The notes under the pieces: model-generated
Told to the model about the DNA's origin: nothing
Databases searched by the model: none
The model's input: the letters and a program-made list of their open reading frames with translations, nothing else
Shown here: piece after piece, positions 1 through 7,745 of the stretch
How positions within the stretch are numbered: position 1 is the stretch's first letter
How the letters are laid out: every line of letters begins with the position of its first letter
Made by a program: the position numbers and the translations under genes
DNA from: a candidate division FCPU426 bacterium
GTDB taxonomy: Bacteria > Oederibacteriota > JAAXVQ01 > JAUVAV01
DNA: 13,317 nt
Direction: 5' to 3'
Assembly: GCA_030619365.1 (NCBI GenBank)
Contig: JAUXBQ010000053.1
Span: 1 to 13,317 of the forward strand

Positions 1-24
1 GCCAATTATTCTCATTGTATATTA

Positions 25-42
25 ACCCCAATATATTGGGGT
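25..42. promoter_or_regulatory. 18-bp perfect palindrome upstream of smc (operator-like)
   Basis: ACCCCAATATATTGGGGT is identical to its own reverse complement over 18 bp and ends 28 bases before the smc start codon. It could be a homodimeric regulator site; its AT centre contains TATATT, which could overlap a -10 element. As RNA it would form a 7-bp stem with a 4-base loop, but no U-tract follows, so it is a poor terminator. I cannot name the regulator. Confidence 0.5.
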
Positions 43-70
43 CATATGCATTTATGAGGGGGATTACTAC

Positions 71-3000
71 GTGTATTTCAAACGACTAGACATGCAGGGC
101 TTCAAGTCTTTTGTGGACAATACCACGCTGGATTTTGAATCCGGTATTTCCGCCATTGTCGGACCCAATGGCTGCGGGAAATCGAATATTGTGGACGCCA
201 TTCGCTGGGTGCTGGGCGAGATGAGCGCCAAAGCCCTGCGCGGCGCGCGCATGGAGGACGTGATCTTCAACGGCACGGACCAACGCAAAGCCGTGGGCAT
301 GGCGGAAGTGTCCCTCACCATCGACAATCATGACCGCCAGCTCCCAACCGAGCATGACGAAGTCATGATCACGCGCCGGACGTTTCGCTCCGGCGAGAGT
401 GAATACCTCATGAATAAGACGCCGTGCCGTTTGCGGGACATTCACGATTTGTTCATGGACACCGGCATCGGAACCAACTCGTACTCCATCCTGGAACAAG
501 GGAAGATCGACCTGATCGTTTCGTCCCGGCCGGCGGACCGGCGCTTTGTCTTTGAAGAAGCCGCCGGCATTTCCAAATACAAGGCCCGCAAGGAAGAGTC
601 CCTGCGTAAACTGGAATCGACCGAGCAAAATCTGCTGCGCGTGAACGACATTGCCGTGGAAGTCAGGCGGCAGATCGGTTCCTTAGAGCGACAGGTGCAG
701 AAAGCGAGGCGCTTTCAGGAGTTCAAACAGGAACTCACTACGCTGGAAGTGTCCCAGGGCCGGAGGGACCTTAAGGAACGGCGCCGGCAATTGCGCAAAC
801 TCGAACAGCGCTGGGAGGCCTTGCGGCTGGAAATTGAGAAAGCGGAGGGGGGCCGGAGACACACCGAAGAGACCCTGGCCGGTTTGAACAGCAGCCTGGC
901 GGAAGACGACACCCGGGTAACGGCCATGCAGGCTTCGGTTCACCGGATCGTGGAGGAGGTTATTAAGTCAGAGGACTTTGTCTCCGCCTCTCTGCTCCGG
1001 AAAAACGATATAACCATCACGGTTCAGCGGCTGCAGGCCGAAGTGGACACGCTGCTGAGCAAGGAAACGCAATTGCGCACCCGAAATGCGGGCACCCTGG
1101 AGGCCCGGCAACAGAAGGAAAACGAACTGGGCGATCATCAGACCCAATTGGCCGCCGAGGAAAACCGGCTGAACGAGGTGGAACAAACCTTGAAGGCCCG
1201 CGCGGCCCACGTACAGGACCAGCAGAGCCGCCTGCTGCAAATCGTGGACCAGATGTCTTCCCTGCGCGGCGCGCTGAAAAATCTGGAAGAACGGCAAAAC
1301 GAGCAGCAGCGGCAGGCGGACAAACTTGATCAACAGCTCCGGGACTTGAGCGAACAAACCGGGGGCGTGAGGCAGGAAAACCAGCGCCTGCAGACAGAGT
1401 ACCAGGATGTTAAAACGCAGTTGGCTAACCTGGAACAGGAGCGCGGACAGCTGGAAAATGAACAGGAAAAACTGGATCACGTGGTCAACACACTGAGCGC
1501 CATGCTGGAGAATTTCAACGCCACCAACCTGCAGCTGACCTCGCGCCTGACCTGGATCGAAGAGCTGAAAAACGGCCTGGACGGATACGCCTCCGGCGCC
1601 AAGACCATACTGCTGGAACAAAACGCCAATCCCGAACGGTTTCCGGGCATTTTAGGCCCAATGGCGAATTTCATCCGCACCGATCAAAAATATGAATTCG
1701 CTTTCGAGGCCTGGCTGGGAACCCAATTGCAGCATATCCTGGTGGAGACTTCGGCGCAGGCGAGGACTGCCCTGGATTTCCTGGCCGGGGAGAACCGGGG
1801 GCGCGCGACCTTCATTCCACTGGAAAGCGTCCCGGAAACCAAGTCCGCTTCGATGTTCTCCCTGGACGAAACACCGGCCTGGCTCGACCTGCCCGGGACT
1901 CTGGGCTGGGCCAAGGACTTGGCCCGGATCGATGAACGATTCCGCGCCGTATTCGAGCGCTGTTTGGACCAGGTGGCCCTGGTGACGGACCGGGATGCCG
2001 CGCGGCAGGCACGGGCCGCGGGCGCGGACTGCATTTTGGTGACCCTGCAGGGTGAGATCGAGACCCAGGTCGGCTGGCTGACCGGCGGCAGCACTGACAT
2101 CATGGAGCGCGGGCTGCTGGGCCGGGAACGCGAAATCGCTGAGTTGAGAAACCAGTTGGCGATTCTTGAGAATAATCTGAAAGAGACTCAGGCCGAATCG
2201 GAAAAAAGCCGCCGGCAATTGGAAGAAACCTCGGGCAGTTTGACTGCGGTGAACGAAGATAGGCACGAGGCTGAAATCCGCTCCGCGCAAATGGAAAAAG
2301 ACCTGGAAAGCGTCACCGCGCAATTGCTTGAGCTGGAAAAGCAGCAGCATACGCTGAAGGTGGAACGCGCCGCTGTCCGCGAGGCCTGGGAACGTTCGGT
2401 TGCCGAGCATGAGGCGGTCGCCGGACAATTGCTGGATTTGGAAGTGACCGACCGCCAGACCCAGGAGACGCTGACCCAGCATCAGGAGGAGATCGAGGAT
2501 CTGCGCCGGGAGTATGATCACCGGTCGCTGCAGGCCGGGGAACTCCGGGTGGCCGCGGCCGCGGTGGAACAGCAGCTGAACAGCCTGAAGTCGGAGACCA
2601 GCCGCGTGACGCAGGAATTGGAGGAAATCTCCGGGCAAAAAAGCGAGAAACAGGAGGGTATCCACCGCGATCAGGACCGCCTGGCCCAAATCGACGATGA
2701 GATCAAGAGCCGGCAAGCGGGTCTGGAATCGCTGGTGGTTTCCCAGGCCGCGAGCGAACAGGATTTAACCACTTTGCAGCAGTCGCGGGGGGAACGCACG
2801 GCCGAGAAACACCAGCGCGAACGGGAAGTGCGCGAGTTGCAGGCCACCTTGGATTCCCTGCGAGGGGAGCTGCATCAACAGGAACTGGAAAAAACCCGGC
2901 AAAAAATGACCCTGAAGAATCTGGAAGCTTACCTGGAAGAGGAATATTCCCTCCAAGTTACGCTGGAAGAGGGGGGGGGAGCCGAGGAACCGGGCCAGGG

Positions 3001-3733
3001 GGAAGACCTGCCGGATCCGGAAATCACGGCCGAACGCGTGAAAGAATTAAAGGCGAAAATTATTGCCATGGGTTCGGTGAACCTGGTTGCCATGGAAGAG
3101 TACGACGAATTGCAGGAACGGTATACCTTCCTGTCCAAGCAACTGGAAGACTTGAAGGAAGCGAAAGAGAAATTACAGAAATTGATTACCAAGATCAATC
3201 ACGAGAGCCGCGAGCGTTTTGTGGAGACGTTTGACCAGGTGCGCACGCGATTCAAGGAGGTATTCCGCCGCCTCTTTAACGGCGGGGACGCGGATTTGGT
3301 GCTCATTGACGAATCCAACTTGCTTGAGACCGGCATTGACATCATCGCCCGGCCTCCGGGCAAACGCTTGCAGAACATCTCCCTGCTCTCCGGCGGTGAA
3401 AAAGCGCTCACCGCCACTGCGCTCCTGTTTGCGATATTTCTAATTAAACCCAGCCCTTTCTGTATTTTCGTCGAGATGGATGCGCCGCTGGACGATACCA
3501 ATACCCTGCGGTTTTGCCGCATCCTGCAGGAGTTCGCGAAGAAATCCCAATTTATCGTGATTACGCACAACAAACTCACCATGGAGATCGCCGACATTTT
3601 ATACGGCGTGACCATGCAGGAATCCGGCGTGTCCCGGCTAATCTCTGTGAAATTCAAGGGGGATGAAGAAGCCCGGACCGTCTCATCCGCTCCCAGGACC
3701 GCCTCCCAGGAAGTCGCGCTCAATTCGTTGTAA
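71..3733 (+). CDS. smc: Chromosome partition protein SMC
   Basis: This is the condensin ATPase that dimerises through a hinge and, with ScpA and ScpB, extrudes and organises chromosomal DNA. The 1220-residue product has an N-terminal ATPase head (about 1-165) with Walker A GPNGCGKSN at 31-39 and a Q-loop glutamine near 143. A first coiled coil runs to about 500, the hinge spans about 525-675 and ends in a TGGS glycine motif, and a second coiled coil runs to about 1040. The C-terminal head carries the signature LSGGEK at 1106-1111 and the Walker B region CIFVEMDAPLDD at about 1131-1142. The start is GTG at 71, preceded by GAGGGGGA at 56-63; the protein then begins MYFKRLDMQGFKSF, as SMCs do. 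Oddities are Val1134 where the Walker B aspartate belongs (GTC for expected GAC) and a run of nine G at 2971-2979. ScpA and ScpB are not in this window. Identity is certain; ATPase competence is not. Confidence 0.97.
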   Translation: MYFKRLDMQGFKSFVDNTTLDFESGISAIVGPNGCGKSNIVDAIRWVLGEMSAKALRGARMEDVIFNGTDQRKAVGMAEVSLTIDNHDRQLPTEHDEVMITRRTFRSGESEYLMNKTPCRLRDIHDLFMDTGIGTNSYSILEQGKIDLIVSSRPADRRFVFEEAAGISKYKARKEESLRKLESTEQNLLRVNDIAVEVRRQIGSLERQVQKARRFQEFKQELTTLEVSQGRRDLKERRRQLRKLEQRWEALRLEIEKAEGGRRHTEETLAGLNSSLAEDDTRVTAMQASVHRIVEEVIKSEDFVSASLLRKNDITITVQRLQAEVDTLLSKETQLRTRNAGTLEARQQKENELGDHQTQLAAEENRLNEVEQTLKARAAHVQDQQSRLLQIVDQMSSLRGALKNLEERQNEQQRQADKLDQQLRDLSEQTGGVRQENQRLQTEYQDVKTQLANLEQERGQLENEQEKLDHVVNTLSAMLENFNATNLQLTSRLTWIEELKNGLDGYASGAKTILLEQNANPERFPGILGPMANFIRTDQKYEFAFEAWLGTQLQHILVETSAQARTALDFLAGENRGRATFIPLESVPETKSASMFSLDETPAWLDLPGTLGWAKDLARIDERFRAVFERCLDQVALVTDRDAARQARAAGADCILVTLQGEIETQVGWLTGGSTDIMERGLLGREREIAELRNQLAILENNLKETQAESEKSRRQLEETSGSLTAVNEDRHEAEIRSAQMEKDLESVTAQLLELEKQQHTLKVERAAVREAWERSVAEHEAVAGQLLDLEVTDRQTQETLTQHQEEIEDLRREYDHRSLQAGELRVAAAAVEQQLNSLKSETSRVTQELEEISGQKSEKQEGIHRDQDRLAQIDDEIKSRQAGLESLVVSQAASEQDLTTLQQSRGERTAEKHQREREVRELQATLDSLRGELHQQELEKTRQKMTLKNLEAYLEEEYSLQVTLEEGGGAEEPGQGEDLPDPEITAERVKELKAKIIAMGSVNLVAMEEYDELQERYTFLSKQLEDLKEAKEKLQKLITKINHESRERFVETFDQVRTRFKEVFRRLFNGGDADLVLIDESNLLETGIDIIARPPGKRLQNISLLSGGEKALTATALLFAIFLIKPSPFCIFVEMDAPLDDTNTLRFCRILQEFAKKSQFIVITHNKLTMEIADILYGVTMQESGVSRLISVKFKGDEEARTVSSAPRTASQEVALNSL

Positions 3734-3765
3734 AAATCCACAGGCAGGCCGCCTGTGGTATTTTT
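3732..3765 (+). terminator. Rho-independent terminator of smc
   Basis: A perfect 8-bp stem, CCACAGGC (3738-3745) and GCCTGTGG (3751-3758), encloses a 5-base loop and is followed by TATTTTT. An A-run directly before the stem can extend pairing with the T-run. It lies immediately after the smc stop codon, so smc appears to be transcribed separately from the genes that follow. Confidence 0.85.
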
Positions 3766-4004
3766 GCCCTTAGATGTTCGCCTTCGACCAACGGAAGTCC
3801 CGTTCGATATTCCCCTCCGGTCGGAGCGGCGTTATTTACCCACTTCATCCATAGGCTGACCCGGCATACCCGGCATGCGCCGGGTTCCGCCGGGCAGGCA
3901 GCCTATGGCGTTCATGTTTGACGGTAAATCTGTTGGCATGATGTTTTAATCCTTAATTATTGGGCAAATTCCCTGACTTAGTTGCCAAAATAGGTAAAGT
4001 AAGA
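3766..4004. other. Intergenic region without a recognisable gene
   Basis: Between the smc terminator and the next promoter I see no convincing coding sequence on either strand. The stretch holds the large GC-rich palindrome at 3849-3908 and then a comparatively AT-rich segment leading into the promoter at 4005. Confidence 0.6.
3849..3908. repeat. Branched GC-rich palindromic element
   Basis: The outer arms CCATAGGCTG (3849-3858) and CAGCCTATGG (3899-3908) are perfect 10-bp inverted repeats. Inside, CCCGGC (3860-3865) can pair with GCCGGG (3889-3894), and CCCGGC (3869-3874) pairs with GCCGGG (3879-3884) around the loop ATGC. The element resembles REP-type intergenic palindromes. No T-tract follows, so it is not a standard terminator. 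Confidence 0.6.
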
Positions 4005-4034
4005 TTGACAAATTAAATTCACGCATGCTAGAAT
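4005..4034 (+). promoter_or_regulatory. Sigma70-type promoter with extended -10
   Basis: TTGACA (4005-4010) is a consensus -35. It lies 18 bp from TAGAAT (4029-4034), which is preceded by TGC and so forms an extended -10. Transcription would start near 4041, inside the AT-rich palindrome AATTATATATAATT (4032-4045). This placement drives the lipoprotein/cyclase-like pair and excludes any translation start upstream of about 4041. Confidence 0.8.
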
Positions 4035-4090
4035 TATATATAATTTGTTTTTTCTTCATTTTTCTTGAAAAAAAAGGGGGTCTTCACAGA

Positions 4091-5488
4091 ATGACCATGC
4101 GCAAAATCCCGAAAATTTTCATTATTATAATGGTTTTTATCATTCCCGCCCTGCTGGCCGGTTGCGGCAAGCCCACTAAGGAAAAAGAAATAAAAATTCA
4201 ATTCAATGTATCGGGTAACGCCCAAACGCAGCAAAGAGCCGCGGAGCAACAGCGTATTATTGCCGAACAGCAAAGAAAGCTGGATGAGCTGCGTTCGGCC
4301 TTGAACTCAGCCCGCAGAAGCGGTGGAACGACCTCCCGCAAACAGGTGGAAAAAATCGAGCGGCAAATCGCGGCGGTTGAGGAACAGATTCAAACTGTGC
4401 CGGCTGATGTCAAACCTGTGGCCGCGGTGCCGAAGATTGATGCCGCTAAAGCCACGGGCTGGGCCATGTTCCGGCAGAACGTGAAGAATCGTCCTGCCTC
4501 TGGAACGCCCATCTCGCCACCCTTGGATCTGCAGTGGAAATACCGCACTGGAGAGCAAATCGACAGCTCGCCGGCCTTGGTGGGCGGCGTGGTGTATATT
4601 GGCTCGGGCGACGGAAAAGTGTACGCCATTAACGCCAAGGACGGCCGGCAGATCTGGGAAAAAACCACGGGCGCCAGCGTCACTTCCTCTCCGTCCGTGG
4701 TGAAAGGCAAGGTGTACATCGGGTCCCAGGATACCTACCTGTATTGCCTGAGCGCCAAAAGCGGCAAAATGGTCTGGCGGGCCCTGACCGGCGGCGCGAT
4801 CAATTTTTCCAGCCCGGCCGTGATCGGGGGCGCCGTTTTCGTGGGCTCCATGGACGGAGCTTTATACGCTTTCAAGGCGTCCACTGGCGCGGTGATCTGG
4901 AAAAAAACCCTGGACGGGCCGATAGCCGCCAGCCCGAAAATTAAAGGCGGCGTGCTGTATCTCGGCACCCTGGGCGGAACCTTTTACGCCCTGGACGCCA
5001 GCACGGGCGGGAGCAATTGGAAATTCAAGGCGGACAAACAGATTTTTTCCAGCGCCGCCATCGGAGAGGACAAGGTGTATTTCGGCTCCGATGACAAAAA
5101 CATCTACGCGCTCAATATCGAGAACGGGGAGTTGGCCTGGAAGTCCGCCACCCGGGGCTGGGTATCTTCCTCGCCCTGCATTTCCGGAAAATATCTGTTC
5201 GTCGGCTCCAAGGACAAGACGATGTACGCCCTGAATAACCAGACCGGCGGCATCCGCTGGAAAACGAAATTAAAGGGGTCTATTCTTTCCTCGCCGGTGG
5301 AGTTCAACGGCATTGTGTACGTGGGCACCGGCTCTTCGGTCGTGGCCATCCGCGCCACGGATGGGAAGGAAAAATGGTCCTATGCCACGCAGGGCGCGAT
5401 TAATAGTTCGCCCATCATTTCGGACGGGATTATGGTTGTGGGCTCCTTTGACCGGAGCGTTTACGGGTTTACCTATCTCCCTCAGTAA
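4091..5488 (+). CDS. Outer-membrane-type lipoprotein with eight-bladed PQQ-like beta-propeller
   Basis: The 465-residue product starts with a lipoprotein signal peptide: basic MTMRKIPK, a hydrophobic stretch, then lipobox LLAGC with the lipidated Cys at 25. Gly at +2 is compatible with outer-membrane sorting. A Gln/Arg/Glu-rich, probably coiled-coil stalk spans about 43-103. From about 123 to the end are eight blades of about 40 residues, each with the pattern SSP...G.VY.GS.D...YAL....G...W. The strand LQWKYRTG before blade 1 probably closes the ring. The fold resembles BamB and other PQQ-like propellers; PQQ dehydrogenase domains are absent, so a scaffold or sensor role is likelier than catalysis. 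The ATG at 4091 is chosen because AGGGGG lies at 4075-4080 and an in-frame ATG at 4025 falls inside the promoter. The next gene begins 15 bases after the stop, suggesting one operon. Confidence 0.88.
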   Translation: MTMRKIPKIFIIIMVFIIPALLAGCGKPTKEKEIKIQFNVSGNAQTQQRAAEQQRIIAEQQRKLDELRSALNSARRSGGTTSRKQVEKIERQIAAVEEQIQTVPADVKPVAAVPKIDAAKATGWAMFRQNVKNRPASGTPISPPLDLQWKYRTGEQIDSSPALVGGVVYIGSGDGKVYAINAKDGRQIWEKTTGASVTSSPSVVKGKVYIGSQDTYLYCLSAKSGKMVWRALTGGAINFSSPAVIGGAVFVGSMDGALYAFKASTGAVIWKKTLDGPIAASPKIKGGVLYLGTLGGTFYALDASTGGSNWKFKADKQIFSSAAIGEDKVYFGSDDKNIYALNIENGELAWKSATRGWVSSSPCISGKYLFVGSKDKTMYALNNQTGGIRWKTKLKGSILSSPVEFNGIVYVGTGSSVVAIRATDGKEKWSYATQGAINSSPIISDGIMVVGSFDRSVYGFTYLPQ

Positions 5489-5503
5489 GGAACACGCGAC
5501 ATC

Positions 5504-6961
5504 ATGGCCACGGTGCAGGGGAAAGTCAAATTCGGTTTAACCTATAAAATCACGCTGCTGGTTATCGCCCTGGTTGCGGTTATCATGGGTGTGGTCTCCT
5601 ATTTCTCCATTTACCAGGAGAAACAAGTCAAAACCCTGGAAATGGACAAGCGGATGACCGACGTGGCCAACATGGTGGCGGCCCTGAAATTAATCGAACC
5701 CCTGGCCGGGGAGCGGGTGGCTTGGCCAATATTCCGCGAATTCATCAAGGTGGTCCGCAACCTCGACGCCAATATCCTGTACATTTCCATTATCGGCAAT
5801 GACGGCACCATCAAGGCGTTCACCCTGAACCCGGGCACCGCGGCCCGGCTGGATTCCGCCCTGGAGGGGATTGACGAAAGCCAGGACTCTTTGCTGGCCC
5901 TGATCCAGCACGAATTTCCGCTGGGCAACACCGCCAAGATTTCCGGCGACATCATCGTGGAGGACCAGCGGGTGGCCACGGTGAATCTGCGCTTTTCCCT
6001 GCTGACCTTGAAACGGGAGATTATGTTCGCCCAGGTGCGCAACATCCTGCTTACCCTGGTTATGATGGTGCTGGGCTTCGGCGGCGCGTTGTGGCTTTCC
6101 CGAACCGTGACGAGCCCCATTGCGCAACTCACGACCTCCATGTCCAAGGTGGCCAAGGGAGACCTGGGCGTCACCGCCGTGGTGAAAAGCCATGACGAGA
6201 TCGGCTTGTTGACCATAAGTTTCAATCTCATGGTGCAGGAGCTCAAGGAAAAAGTCAGGATCAAGGACGCCTTTGACGTGGTGGCCGACGAACTCAAGGA
6301 GGTTGAAAAAGTCAAGGCCTCCTTTGAGTTGTATATTACCAAGGAAGCCCAGGAACGATTCGTGGACCCGACGGCCATTTCCATGCAGGACGCGGAAGGC
6401 AAGCGACATCCGGTGACCATTTTATTCGCCGATCTCACCCAGGTGGCGCAGCAAGCCACCTCCCTGGATGCGGCCAATCTCTCCGAAGCCCTGGAAGGCT
6501 ATTTTCGGAAATTCGTTTCCACGCTTTTCGAGTATGAGGGCCAGGTGTATAAATTTTCAGAAAACATGTTCATGGCGGTTTTCGGCGTTCCCCAGGTCCA
6601 TCAGGACGACGACCGCCGGGCAATCCTTACGGCGGTCAGCGTTCAGAAAGCCCTGGCGGAGATCAACAAGCGGCGGGTGAACCAGCAGGAGACCCCCTTG
6701 TATATCTCGCTCGGCATCGCCTCCGGGGAAGCCGTGGGGTCGCTCCTGACCCGGAAGGGTTTGGCCTCGGCCGAAGTTATCCGGGATTATCTGAATTTCA
6801 CGCAGAAGATGAGCAATCAGGCGTTTTCCGTGGTCATGGTGGCCGGGGATATCTTCCGGCGGGTGACCAACCTGATCCGCGGCGAAAAAGTGGAAGATCT
6901 GCAGATGCCCGATACCGGCGAAAGTTTGGAAGTGTACCGCATCACAGGCGCCAAATTCTAA
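5504..6961 (+). CDS. Membrane HAMP / class III adenylate-guanylate cyclase-like protein, probably catalytically degenerate
   Basis: The 485-residue product has two membrane helices (about 14-36 and 177-203) flanking an extracytoplasmic sensor region of about 140 residues. A HAMP domain follows (about 201-253; TSPIAQLT...KGDLGV...DEIGLL), then a short helical linker and a class III cyclase domain from about 300. The first metal aspartate is present in ILFADLT (Asp310). The usual K-F-x-G-D is KFSEN, so the second metal aspartate is Asn354. The usual I-G-D-x-V-N-x-A-A-R is IRDYLNFTQK: Asp428 and Asn431 are kept, and the conserved Arg is Lys435. Known class III cyclases need both aspartates, so a nucleotide-sensing or pseudo-enzyme role is plausible; weak activity is not excluded. 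It follows the propeller lipoprotein by 15 bases with AAGGA at 5488-5492, which suggests the two act as an envelope sensor pair. Confidence 0.85.
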   Translation: MATVQGKVKFGLTYKITLLVIALVAVIMGVVSYFSIYQEKQVKTLEMDKRMTDVANMVAALKLIEPLAGERVAWPIFREFIKVVRNLDANILYISIIGNDGTIKAFTLNPGTAARLDSALEGIDESQDSLLALIQHEFPLGNTAKISGDIIVEDQRVATVNLRFSLLTLKREIMFAQVRNILLTLVMMVLGFGGALWLSRTVTSPIAQLTTSMSKVAKGDLGVTAVVKSHDEIGLLTISFNLMVQELKEKVRIKDAFDVVADELKEVEKVKASFELYITKEAQERFVDPTAISMQDAEGKRHPVTILFADLTQVAQQATSLDAANLSEALEGYFRKFVSTLFEYEGQVYKFSENMFMAVFGVPQVHQDDDRRAILTAVSVQKALAEINKRRVNQQETPLYISLGIASGEAVGSLLTRKGLASAEVIRDYLNFTQKMSNQAFSVVMVAGDIFRRVTNLIRGEKVEDLQMPDTGESLEVYRITGAKF

Positions 6962-6997
6962 GGCGGCCGGCCAAGCCTGACCGCCGGCATAGGCGGG
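6962..6997. repeat. GC-rich alternative-hairpin element after the cyclase-like gene
   Basis: GGCGG (6962-6966) can pair with CCGCC (6981-6985), and the same CCGCC can instead pair with GGCGG (6992-6996) around GGCATA. The two hairpins exclude each other. No T-run follows, so terminator function is uncertain. The words CTGACC and CCGGC also occur in the palindromes near 3855 and 11432. Confidence 0.45.
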
Positions 6998-7003
6998 TGA
7001 TCT

Positions 7004-7191
7004 TAACTAGTTCTTGTTGCGGAAAGCATAATTTCACTATTCCCCTCCCCAGAATGTGGTGGGAGAGGATTAAGGGGAGGGGGTTTCAGCTTTTGCTTTT
7101 AAAGCTTAATCCCTCACCTTCATCCTCTCCCAAGAGGAGAGGAATATTTAGTAAATCAAAAATCGGCTTTTCCGCAACAGAAACTAACTAG
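7004..7191. mobile_element. MITE-like non-coding element with TIRs and 7-bp direct repeats
   Basis: Two TAACTAG copies (7004-7010 and 7185-7191) flank a 174-bp segment. Its ends are imperfect inverted repeats: about 17 bases from 7011 read TTCTTGTTGCGGAAAGC, and the complement of 7166-7183 reads TTTCTGTTGCGGAAAAGC, with 11 bases (TGTTGCGGAAA) identical. The interior holds a 21-bp inverted repeat (7061-7081 with 7111-7131, 19 of 21 matching) and two alternative hairpins. There is no transposase and no credible ORF. The right end runs into the Shine-Dalgarno of the next gene (AGGAG, 7190-7194). The structure fits a miniature element mobilised in trans; the direct repeats being a target duplication is inference. 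Confidence 0.6.
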
Positions 7192-7202
7192 GAGTAGCGC
7201 AC

Positions 7203-7745
7203 ATGAGCGAGCAGAATTACTACGAGATCCTGGAAGTGTATCCGGCGGCCAACCAGGAAGAGATCGAGACCGCCTACCGGATGCTTCTCTATAAATACCA
7301 TCCTGACCACAACCCGGAACGGGCGGATTGGGCCCACCTGATGACCTCCAAGGTGGTGGAGGCCTTTCAGTGCCTCTCGGATCCGGAAAAAAGAAAGCTG
7401 CATAATTTTCAGATTTACTGCCCGGTAAAAAGCCGTGTGCCCGAACGGGGATTTTTCTTTTTCCAGAAAAAACAGAAAAAACAGTGGGAGGGCGCCCGGG
7501 CGCAGTTCGGCGCCGGGCTGGCCCTGTTCAGCCGCCAGAAGTCGAAGGCCCTGTCCAAGTTCCGGGAGGCTGTTTTACAATGGCCGAAATTCCCGGAGGC
7601 ATTGTATAATATTGGGTTATGCCTGGTGGATTTGCGCAAGTTTGAGGACGCGCGGACCTATTTCAAGAAAGTCAAGGCCGTAAATCCCAAGGATCCCGAA
7701 ATCCAGCGCACCTTGCGGCGTCTGGATGCTTTGGCGAGAAAATAA
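7203..7745 (+). CDS. J-domain protein with C-terminal TPR repeats (Hsp70 co-chaperone)
   Basis: The 180-residue product opens with a J-domain (about 5-68): YYEILEVYPAANQEEIETAY, the invariant HPD at 33-35, then a helix ending LSDPEKR. J-domains stimulate Hsp70 ATP hydrolysis. The Gly/Phe region and zinc finger of DnaJ are absent, so this is a class C-type J protein. A basic aromatic linker (FFFFQKKQKKQW) leads to about two TPR motifs (about 98-165; ALSKFREAV...PEALYNIGLCL, then FEDARTYFKKV...NP), which probably bind a client or partner. The ATG at 7203 has AGGAG at 7190-7194; that site overlaps the end of the MITE-like element. The dnaK paralogue starts 78 bases after the stop, so the two very likely work as a pair. 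No signal peptide or membrane helix is seen, so the protein should be cytoplasmic. Confidence 0.9.
   Translation: MSEQNYYEILEVYPAANQEEIETAYRMLLYKYHPDHNPERADWAHLMTSKVVEAFQCLSDPEKRKLHNFQIYCPVKSRVPERGFFFFQKKQKKQWEGARAQFGAGLALFSRQKSKALSKFREAVLQWPKFPEALYNIGLCLVDLRKFEDARTYFKKVKAVNPKDPEIQRTLRRLDALARK

Noticed and set aside
1652..2716. Long open frame on the minus strand inside smc (354 codons)
   Set aside because: It is antisense to a confidently identified coiled-coil region, with low-complexity Leu/Gln/Phe-rich translation and no family features; a shadow of GC-rich codon bias.
4025..4090. Upstream in-frame ATG extending the propeller lipoprotein
   Set aside because: It falls inside the -10 region of a strong promoter and would add residues before an otherwise perfect lipoprotein signal peptide.
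7014..7043. Possible promoter in the MITE-like element (TTGTTG with a downstream AT-rich box)
   Set aside because: No -10 hexamer of reasonable quality lies at 16-18 bp spacing, so I could not support it.
6997..7191. 64-codon + strand open frame across the MITE-like element
   Set aside because: It lies entirely in inverted-repeat DNA, has no ribosome-binding site and no recognisable protein pattern.
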